Source: Vitrella brassicaformis
Taxonomy: Eukaryota; Sar; Vitrellaceae
Reading direction: 5' to 3'
Length of the DNA stretch: 64,000 bases
Assembly (NCBI GenBank): GCA_001179505.1
Contig: CDMY01000989.1
Location: forward strand, 62,001-126,000
A model generated the notes under the pieces. The model was not told the DNA's origin and searched no databases. It was given only the letters and a program-made list of their open reading frames with translations. Below are positions 56,040 to 64,000 of the stretch, piece after piece (the stretch's first letter is position 1; each line of letters opens with the position of its first letter). A program made the position numbers and the translations under genes.

Positions 56040-58418
56040 CTATACATCACGATAATACAGCAGGTATTCTACATACGACTGGGCTACGTCGTAGACGGCC
56101 AGCTGCACACACAAAGAGAGGGAAATCACATCAATGACGTCCCTGCTTGCGTGTGTCCGTGTCAGTGCGGCTCAGCTCACCTCGTGGTGGTGCAGTCGGA
56201 TCGCCATACTTCCCTCCCTCGCCAGCACGCTGTCGAAGCCGTGCGGTGCCGCCCGAGCATCGTTGCGGGTACTCCCGCAAGCGTCGAAGAGGCGGCCGAG
56301 GGTCACGCGGCAGAGCAGCATGACCCTCAGACCGCCCCTGCCCGGCTGGCTGAAGGCATGCACTGCATCGACACACGCATATACACATCAAGGTGAGTGA
56401 CTGCAATGGTGGACACGACATAAATGAATGGGCTGATGGGTGTCACGTGTTTCTCTCACCCTTGCAGGCCTGTGTGGCAAAGTATGAGGCGTGTCCCAGC
56501 ATCCCGCTACTCACCGATGGGTCGAGGCCGCCCGCGAAAATCCCCTGCACGCACACGTACGGACACACACAAGTCGACGCATCACATGCATTGTCCATCC
56601 CCTTGTTGTCTGTTGTCTGTCCGTCTGTGTGCTTACCTCTACAGCATCCAGCTTCGTGCCGTGGAACATGTAGTACTCATTTATCGACGGGTCTACGCCC
56701 GTGCCGTCCACCGGCCCCTCGTCACCCTCTTCCCCCATCGCCCTGGCGAGCTGGTGGGTGGGCACACCCATGTCGGCCAAAGTGCGCATGCCGCCGCTGC
56801 CGGCCCGGCCCGCCCTGATGGCCTCCCTCGCCACGTAGGCGCTCGCGTGGTGTTGGTGCCACACACGCAGCACCCGCACCACGCCGGTGTTGAGGAGGGA
56901 GCCGATGTGGCGGCAGTGGCAGTGGCCATGGCGGCGGTGTCCATGGGACGTGCGGCGCAGCAGGTCGCTGAAAAGCGCCACCGTTGCGGCCGTGACGTCC
57001 TCCAGGACGTACCCTGGCCCCTGCAGGACGGGGAAGGGGGACGGGCTGGGGATGTGCTGGGCGGGAGCAACGGCAGCAACGCCGTGGATTGCCACAACGG
57101 CGACCATCTGATGAAATGAGCAAGGAGAAGACACTCACTTCGGCAAAGAGGCGTTTGAGGATTGAATCTACGTGGATGGGTCGGTGTCGTCGGGCGCCAG
57201 CAGCACCACCGCCAGCAGCGGGGGCTGGGGGAGCTTGAGCAGCAGCAGGTGGGGCGGGGGCAGCCGGGGGGAGCGCACCTGAAGAGTGAGACATCGAAGA
57301 GGAAGTTCTATCCGTGTGTATGCGTGCAACGGGGGCTTCATATCATGTGATGGATGCGTACACTCTCGTATGATGGTCTCGGTCTCGAGGTATATCTCGT
57401 AGCGATGGCCTGTCGTGTTGTATTGCCTGAGGAAGGAGAAACAGACAGTGTGTTGCATGACGCGTCCACGTCTCTGTCCATAATCGTGTTGACTTGTTTT
57501 TGTGTTTGACGGTGAAGTCGGCTAGGCAGTATTTCTGTCAACAGCACATAGACCAATAAATACATCGGCAGATTCTCAAGGCCTTCCTGTCTGTCCATGA
57601 ATGTCGCCCATCTTACTTTGTCCTTGGCCATCTTGTTGTAGTGTGCGGCGGCGGCCTGCCCGAAGGCGCACACCTTTATGTCCTCCTGACATCAACACAC
57701 AAGTCATGAATGCGACACACACATCGAATGGTCATTATCTTGCTCTGTGCTCACCTGCCCTTGTCTTAAGTGTAGAGAAAAACATGCTGCTGCCGTTGCT
57801 GCAGGTGCCCAGCTGCGATCTGGACAGTGAGACACATCAGATGATAGAGAAAGAATCAAATGGCGGCCGCAAGCCCTCGCTGCATCCCATCCTGTGCTTG
57901 CAGGCACTCACATTGACGTCACCGTGGCCTCGATGACCTGCATCGCCGACCGCCCGACCCGCAGGTCGGCAAGCAGCATGGGCTGCCGCTCAGCGGCGGT
58001 GGCGTGCAGGTGCCTGCCACGCCTGAGCGAACACATACACATCATATATGTGTGCGTGTTCAACCTTCATTGCAATGCAATCCCTACCCGTCGCCTCGGA
58101 CATGGACGTTTTTGATGACTATGCAGTCCCCCTTCTCTATGTCCCTGGCCGCCGGCAGGTCGATGGGTATGAGGGCCGTGCGACTCCCGTCATGAACTAT
58201 ACACCTACAGTTGCATGCATCATGCATGCCGTCATACATCGTCTGTCAGCTAGGCAAGGCACACATGCAGTAAAGCAGTCTTTATATATACTCTCGTGGA
58301 TTGCTTACTTGAGCTCAGCGGGGGTCTTGTTGATGATCTTTGCCACCCGCAGCTTCCTGGACTCCCTCCCTTGCCCCGTGAGCAACCCAACTATGTCCAA
58401 TGGCGTTGCCGCCGCCAT
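56040..58418 (-). CDS. OB-fold (RPA-like) + PARP catalytic domain fusion protein
   Basis: Twelve exons (minus): 58309-58418, 58088-58204, 57912-58022, 57759-57819, 57617-57685, 57494-57534, 57362-57426, 57139-57278, 56637-57107, 56460-56544, 56181-56362 and 56040-56102; every phase closes, 504 residues. Residues about 22-75 look like one OB fold (KLRVAKIINKTPAELKCIVH, then GDCIVIKNVHV). Residues about 88-185 look like an RPA70-type OB fold (LADLRVGRSAMQVIEATVTS, EDIKVCAFGQ, KYCLADFTVK, HRYEIYLETE), with introns placed as in the RPA-like genes nearby. After an Ala/Pro linker comes a PARP catalytic domain: VVRVLRVWHQ, YYMFHGTKLDAVEGIFAGGL, GMLGHASYFATQACK, MLLCRVTLG and HHHELAVYDVAQSYVEYLLY. 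The NAD-binding and catalytic triad (His of FHGT, Tyr of SYFA, Glu of HHHEL) is complete, so ADP-ribosyltransferase activity is likely. One intron (57686-57758) needs a GC donor. Confidence 0.85.
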
Positions 58419-58759
58419 GGCTGTCTCCTCCTCTCCTGCGAAGCCTGTCGGCTCCTGTCGACGTCTCTGCTGTTGGGCGAAGCGCAGGCGATTGAACAGC
58501 TTTGAATGAGCAGCTGTTGTTGTGTGGGCGGCTGGCTTTTCTGGCCCCCCGTCTCATAGCTCGCGTGATTTACAAACCCGGAGGAAGGGGGCGAATTCGA
58601 AGGGCAAGAGGGTGTGTCGAGGCAGCACGGGGCAAGCTGTGAGGGCGCAATCACTTTTCCCCGCCTCTGGTCTGCACCCAGCTGGGTCTGCACACTTTGG
58701 ATCTGCCGCACCCGGCGGTCTCATTCATCCATCATCCATCAGGAAGAGCCAGATCTCTG
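58419..58759. promoter_or_regulatory. divergent promoter region
   Basis: The gap between the OB-PARP gene and the truncated SYO1 gene must hold both promoters or their remains. No core motif is recognised. Confidence 0.4.
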
Positions 58760-59518
58760 ATGGGTAAGCAGCAGCGGCAGCGTCGTCGTGCCGGCAAGGG
58801 AGCCCATCAGCCGATGGTCACGAGTCAGGACCTGCGGGAGGCGGCCGAGCAGCACGCCATGCAGGAGATTATGACCAGATGACACGACTACTTTGACGAG
58901 ACCATCGTCACAAAGGCAAGGCCATACAGCAAGCACAAGAGGTGCATGAATGGCTGTCGATGGCTGTCTGTGTGGTTCCATCAGCTGAACAGCACCGACT
59001 GGCGGACGCGGGAGCTGTCGTGCATAGCTCTTAGCAACATCCTCTCAGACCCATCGTTCGTCTATTTCAGCGGTTTCTGTGGATTGTGTTGGAGTGTGCG
59101 GCCGACAGCAAGACGCCCACACTCGTCCTCGTGGAACTCCTCGATGCGCTCTTCGACGTCTTCGCCGGTCAGTGTGGTTGGGGCATCCACACACACACAC
59201 ACACACACACACACGAGCCACCATGCATCTGTGCGTGCGTGTGTGTATGTGTGGTCAGAGGATGACAGCAACGATCTGCTGCGTGACGCGGATGCAATCA
59301 AGACCCTCGGCAGACTCAAGGGGCCCCTCAAGAGAGCGGTCAGCACACACACACACACACACGGACTCACACACACATCAGCAGATCTGCATGGCCATTG
59401 ATGCGTGCAGGTGCGGGGCAGGTCAGTGGCATTTGACGAGTCGAGTGTGTGTCGTGTGGAGGAGGTGGCCGACAACCTTGAGGCCTTCATCGACTACAAG
59501 AGACAACACAACACATAG
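58760..59518 (+). pseudogene. SYO1: internally deleted SYO1/HEATR3 (symportin) copy
   Basis: Pieces: 58760-58915, 58985-about 59058, 59071-59167, 59259-59338 and 59411-59518. SYO1/HEATR3 proteins are about 650 residues and escort ribosomal proteins to the nucleus. Here only the N-terminus (MGKQQRQRRRAGKG, basic), one HEAT-like unit (DWRTRELSCIALSNILSDPS) and the C-terminus (FLWIVLECAADSKTPTLVLV, LLDALFDVF, VEEVADNLEAFIDYKR) remain. An in-frame TGA stands at 58880-58882, before HDYFDETIVTK. Between 59058 and 59070, exon sequence runs directly into what looks like the pyrimidine-AG end of an intron, the scar of an internal deletion. The intron after 58915 has a GC donor. Confidence 0.65.
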
Positions 59519-60204
59519 ACAGATTATCGCTATGGCAATGCAGCCGCCGAGAGGGGGAGCTACGTGGCTTGTCGCCCGTCATCACATTCTACGCCATACA
59601 CACCCTCACAGGCTCTTTACGCATGCAGGTTTGCGCGTGTTTGTGTGTTGCATGCAGTTGCGAGGGAGGTGCCCTGCGTGCGACATGGGTGCTGTGTATG
59701 CCGAATCGCTGACTGACCCATCGGCAGATGATGGTCGCCAATTCGGTCGCCTGCGGTTTCTGCGTGTATGACTGTGTGTGAAGGCGTTTCTCACTGCTGG
59801 ATGCAGTTCACTATGCATTGCTGGGTCGATAGCGTCCACAATCGAAAGACACACCAGATGATCGTCAATGTTGTCTGGAAGCCCCAAATCTAGGGATGTC
59901 TTCACACACCTTCCACGCATAAAAAAAGTCATCCCGACCCTCCGCAACACCTGACACGCACGTATCGGCCACACACGGAAAAGACAAGTCAGCACCGCTC
60001 CTGTGGAAGACAATGCCAGCTGTCTGTCAGTCTACTCACCCATCACATTCACATCAGAAGCGACACACACACACGCACACCACCCACCTACAAGGCACCG
60101 CCCCGCCTCCTTCAAGGCTGCTGATCATCGGTCACCTCCCTGTCTCTCTCTCTACCGCCCCACTCACACCTCGCCCATCCCCCCCCTCACCCATATGTGA
60201 TTGG
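59519..60204. other. rearranged spacer
   Basis: No complete exon is supported. A minus-strand piece near 59925-59990 (GTGTGTGGCCGATACGTGCG, then VLRRVGMTFFMRG) resembles plus-strand 53910-53970. The stretch from about 60100 is the inverted duplicate of 49516-49790. Confidence 0.45.
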
Positions 60205-60825
60205 CTAGTAGAATGCTCTTTGCCTGCCGTACTCATCCGTCCACACCCCGACGGGCTGTGGTGGCACGTAGAGCACCGCCTGCAGCACGCGCCAGCCGCC
60301 CCTGCCGCTCGACACTTTGGCGACGGTCTCGATCGACGTCATAGCCGGCCGATGACTGGACTTGATTGACCTGTGCGGCTGATGGGAGTCGGTATCTCGC
60401 ACATCACACACACCACGTCTGTCCAGCCGCCACTCACCTGCACCAATCAATCGCCAACACACAGACATACATATGGCTGCACTAAACTGACTCGACCGCC
60501 AGCTCACGTGTCACTTACCTTCGTGGCCGTCGATGAACACTTACACGCAGCTCTGACCTGATCAATGGCAACACACACCCACACACACACACACACACAG
60601 ATGTCTCGATTGCCTTCTGTGTGTCCGTCTGACTGTCCATCCAGGTATGAACAGACGCACACAGCAGGTCCCGAGGCCAGTCAGCGCCGATGGGTCGGTG
60701 TGCAGCTCCGTCATGCAGGTCGTTGGTCGAGTGCGGCTGCTGAAGGGCAATGGCAGCACACGGAGAGGGATGCCGCGGACCGGTAGCCGCAAGACCAGCA
60801 CATCCCGTTGTCGAGAGAAAGTCAT
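60205..60825 (-). pseudogene. family Y gene, short copy
   Basis: Minus strand: ATG at 60825 opens MTFSRQRDVLVLRLP. At about 60530-60560 an exon equivalent to CVYVFIDGHE of the 54 kb copy carries an in-frame TAA. About 60380-60440 holds SGGWTDVVC. The terminal exon reads SSGRGGWRVLQAVLYVPPQP and ends RAFY with a stop at 60205-60207. The stop inside the second piece suggests decay. It is divergent from the RPA-like gene at 61159. Confidence 0.45.
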
Positions 60826-61158
60826 GGCGGGCTGACCGACGAGTGCGGCAGATCTCTCTCGTCGACGAGAGGCAAAGTCAACCGAAGGTAGATCTCGCTG
60901 CCGGGAAAGGTGGCCCCAAACCCTTGCTGCGGGCCAAGTAGGGTTTGCGCTTCAAGGGTAAAGGTTTTCCAGCCCCCCGGGTGCGTCTCGGAATCAGATC
61001 GGTGGGCTCTTTCGAGGCCATCTCTGTTGCTGCTGCTGACGCTCTCTCTTTGCTGCTGCGGCGTCAAATCGTTTCAAACGAAACTCGTCTGCTGCCCGAC
61101 ACTGCCAAGAGTAAGGCCCAGTTCGAGGCCGAACTCCATGCGCAACGCTCTTTTGTGT

Positions 61159-61874
61159 ATGGCTGCAGTGGTCTGGGCGCCCATCACCGACCTGCGGCCG
61201 GGCCGGAGGGTGGGGAGAAGGGCCATGAAGGGGATCGTCACCCGTGTGTAAGCGACAAGCTCATCTGTGCCCAATCTGTGCAGATCGCCGACCTCTCGAT
61301 GCACTGATGCATGAGATGCTTTGGTGCATGCATGCATGCGCAGGAGCCCCGTCAAGGCCTACAGGAAGGGGGACGGCACACAGGGCCGTATGTTTAGTCT
61401 ACTCATGACGGACGAAAGCGTAAGCAAACGAATACGCACACATGATGAGGGCTCCACGTGCATTATCATGTGCATGCAGGGCAGCGTCAAGGTCTGTGTG
61501 TTCGGCAATGGGGTGCTCAAGTTCAGCCACCATCCGCTGCCGGGCGAGGTGAGCCGAAGGGAACGGGCACCATGAGTGATTCCGAGACGTGTACTTGTGT
61601 GTATGTCGTTGATGTGTGTGTGCCCTGCGTGTGCAGGAATTCATCCTGACCAACTTCAAAGTGCTCCCCGCAAAGCAGTGAGCAATTGGATGTCAACCAC
61701 AGAGACATACACACACACTCGTACACGGCCGGAGCAGGGCTGTTATGTATGTGTGTGATATGTGTGTGATATGTGTGTGTGTGACCATGCAGAGAATTCA
61801 ACTGGGCAGAGAACGCTTTCGAGGTGCACCTCGATGGCGCGCCGCGCCACATAAGTGTCCGAGTGTGCGTGTGA
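61159..61874 (+). CDS. RPA70-like single OB-fold protein, copy 2 (intact)
   Basis: Five exons: 61159-61247, 61344-61419, 61480-61548, 61637-61677 and 61793-61874; all phases match, 118 residues. It has the same order as copy 1: MAAVVWAPITDLRPGRRVGR, KGIVTRVSPVKAYRKGDG, GRMFSLLMTDESG, SVKVCVFGNGVLKFSHHP, EFILTNFKVLP and EFNWAENAFEVHLD. This matches the strands of an RPA70 DNA-binding domain. The upstream region (about 60690-61158) is shared with copy 1 in inverted form, including AGTAGGGTTTGCGCTTCAAG at about 60938-60957. Single-stranded nucleic acid binding is the inference. Confidence 0.8.
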
Positions 61875-62099
61875 CTGTGGTGTGCGTGGGTGCACTGCTG
61901 GCTCATTGGTGTTGGTGCGTGTGCAAGTGCCAATTTCAAGCGGGGGTAATTTGCTCGATGTGACGACTGACAGTGGGAATGCACGTGGGGATGTGCGCAC
62001 GGACACTCTGACATCGATCAACCGATGCGAGAACCACAGTAACTGTTGTCTACGCCGCCTCTCATCCATCCCATCCACACATTCACAATACACCATAAA

Positions 62100-63665
62100 T
62101 CACAACGTCTCCGTCTCAGGCTCGACGTCCTTATCGAGCAGCAACGGAATCGGCCACACAAAGTACCCATGCTTAGCGAGACACACCAGCTGCTGCACAC
62201 TCTGGCTGGCCTTCCTGTCCACCGCCTCAGCTGTGTTGAACGAGTTGTGCGGCGTGAGGGTCACACGCGGGTCCGCCGCCAGCCTCATGACCGCCTCCAC
62301 TTCTTGCGCCTGCGGTGTGTCGGGCGGTGGGGCGATCTTGTCCCTCAGCATCTCGGCAAGGCTCCTCTCGTGACTGAAAACGTCCAGTGCGACGCCGCCC
62401 AGCCGGCCTTCGTCGAGGGCTTTGAGCAGCAGAGATGAAGCGCAGAACTCGCCTCTTGAGATGTTGACAAAGAGGGCGCCTTCCTTGAGCAGAGAGAGGC
62501 GGTGGGGCGTCATGTAGCCGATGTTGCATGAGGTCAGGTTCATGCAGACCACCTGATTTGATTGCACACGGACGGGACGCACCAGAGAATAAGTGAGTGC
62601 ACTCGATGCAGTTGCTCGCACTCGGATATCTCTCTCTCTCACCACGCAGTGGGCGCCTTTGAGGGCGACTTCAGGCTCCTGGTAGGGCACCAGATCGCTG
62701 TACTTGATGGCGATGTCGACACCAACGACATTCATGCCAAGAGCAAGACCCAGACGACACACCTGCATCAAAGCATGACGGAACACACAGACATTCCATT
62801 GGTGTGGTGGATTGGATGTATGTGTGCACTTCAGTCAGTCAGCGCCTCCATCTTTCTGCCTGCCTGACCTCTGAGCCGATGTTGCCCACACCAACCACCA
62901 CCATTTTCTTGCCCTTCAACTAATACACACACACATAAACACACACACACACATGAACACACCAACGCTGAGTGAGTGAGAGTCCCTCCCTCCCGCTGTG
63001 CTCACTCACCTCCATGCCTGTAAGCCCATCTCTGTGGAACTGGTGCCACTGACTCCTCTGTTGGGCCAGCTTGCGCGACAGACTCAGCAGCAGCATTATG
63101 GCCTGCTCGGCCACGGCACGCACGCAGTAGAGCGGCAGGTGGCCGAAGTGGATGTGCTGCGTCCGCTCGACGGTCGCCTGATGCCGGTACGCCAGCAGGT
63201 GGTCATACCCTGTGGAGCGGCTCAGAATCGCCTTCAGATCCTGATGGGATGGAGGACACCCACACATTGTCTGTCCACCATTCAGCGGCCAGCTGGTCAT
63301 TGATTCTGTTGACTGTGTGTTTCCCGCTCTCTGTGTGTGGCTTGCTTACGTCTGCCCATTCCAGCGGCAGCGTGCTCTGTGTGCGGATGCTGATGACGTC
63401 GCAAGGCGGCGGGCCGATGGACGGGCCGGAGGTCTTCGATTCGCCCCGCTGCGCAAGGAACTCCTGTATGGTGGCTGGGACGAGTTCACCCTCCACCCAT
63501 GGGGTTGCATCGAGGTACCGCCGGATGTGTGCAGCCTCCTCCTCAAACGCTGAGTGCCAACAGCGTACACACACACAGATGGAATACAGACATTCAATGA
63601 ATGAGTGGATCTGCGTTGCCGCCCTCTCTGCCGTGCTGTACACCTTCGAAGAAGAATGTTCTCAT
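62100..63665 (-). CDS. D-isomer-specific 2-hydroxyacid dehydrogenase
   Basis: NAD-dependent oxidoreductase of the D-lactate/phosphoglycerate dehydrogenase family. Exons (minus): 63644-63665, 63350-63549, 63010-63240, 62869-62919, 62643-62762 and 62100-62552; phases match, 358 residues. The nucleotide-binding motif is MVVVGVGNIGSEV. Downstream are the substrate-side elements: CMNLTSCNIGYMTPHRLSLL, FVNISRGEF (Arg position), GGVALDVFSHE and the catalytic His in LTPHNSFNT. The short first exon (MRTFFFE) follows an in-frame upstream ATG at 63965 (MGCFFSRDIHSATFSADILK) that would add 100 residues. That could be a targeting leader, so the start is uncertain. Which hydroxyacid is used cannot be told. 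Confidence 0.88.
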
Positions 63666-64000
63666 TTTTCGAACGAAGTGAGGATGCTGGGGAGCCCCTG
63701 ATCTTGAGGCGGCATGATATCGACGTGATGAGATCCGACAGCACGATCCGATGAGCTGAGTGCGGCACATCAGGCTGTGAAGCGTTGCGTGATCTTCCCT
63801 TGACAGGCACAGAATACTCTTCTTCCTCTCCCCTTCCCTCCCGTTCCCAAGCTCGCAAAATGGGGCAGACTTTTCCCTGGGGGCTTTGTGTTCTTCATTG
63901 GCGCCCTTCAGGATGTCAGCAGAGAACGTCGCGCTATGGATATCTCGCGAGAAGAAGCATCCCATTATCACTCGCTCAGACAAACCATCGGCTGTCGGCA
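63666..64000. other. upstream region of the dehydrogenase, possible N-terminal extension
   Basis: The minus-strand frame of the dehydrogenase stays open to an ATG at 63965, so this stretch may be coding. Otherwise it is 5' UTR and promoter. Nothing else is visible before the window ends. Confidence 0.4.

Noticed and set aside
57279-57300. Separate PARP gene starting at MSHSS
   Set aside because: A CAG acceptor after a pyrimidine tract at 57279 joins in phase to the donor after 57362, and all upstream exons close in phase, which favours one gene.
58880-58882. TGA as a selenocysteine or reassigned codon
   Set aside because: Other genes here use TGA as a normal stop, and this gene is clearly deleted elsewhere, so a pseudogene stop is simpler.
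54563-61874. Helitron carrying RPA-like genes
   Set aside because: No Rep/helicase coding sequence and no recognisable Helitron ends were seen; the RPA-like proteins are single-domain.

Overview
The window is nuclear DNA from an intron-rich, GC-rich protist. Nearly every gene is split into short exons by small introns of roughly 60 to 200 bases that are full of TG/CA runs and end in CAG. Splice phases close exactly across most of the genes I assembled. The gene content (Phe hydroxylase, a plant-type metallo-beta-lactamase protein with a bipartite plastid-like leader, a TTTAGGG-type telomere motif) suggests a photosynthetic alveolate. My best guess is a chromerid such as Vitrella brassicaformis. 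That is inference from style and content, not a database match.

Region 1 (about 0.4-34.8 kb) is dense and ordinary. It holds a TRM10 tRNA methyltransferase, a Cys-rich secreted protein, a TRMO tRNA methyltransferase, a J-domain protein, a TruB pseudouridine synthase, a small membrane protein, a helical-repeat protein, a divergent Ras/Rab-like GTPase, an F-box/LRR-like protein and its frameshifted paralogue, an ankyrin protein, an ACT-domain phenylalanine hydroxylase, a C2-domain protein and a metallo-beta-lactamase-fold protein. Several pairs are divergent with start codons 70-350 bases apart, so shared promoters are likely. Three of the first five genes modify tRNA.

Region 2 (about 35.0-43.8 kb) is a segmental duplication. 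Two copies of a secreted helical protein gene with similar flanks sit on either side of a degraded reverse-transcriptase fragment. The second copy has an expanded 121-bp tandem repeat at its 3' end. The two gene copies carry different reading-frame lesions.

Region 3 (about 43.3-62 kb) is a mosaic of short duplicated gene cassettes in both orientations. It includes a small RPA70-like single OB-fold protein (two intact copies, one decayed copy, one remnant), a divergently transcribed partner family (called family Y here), a thioredoxin/GST-N-like pair, repeated membrane-segment exons and a truncated SYO1/HEATR3. In its middle, between the two intact RPA-like copies, lies the most unusual gene: OB-fold domains, one of them RPA-like, followed by a PARP catalytic domain with a complete H-Y-E triad. 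The window ends with a D-2-hydroxyacid dehydrogenase gene.
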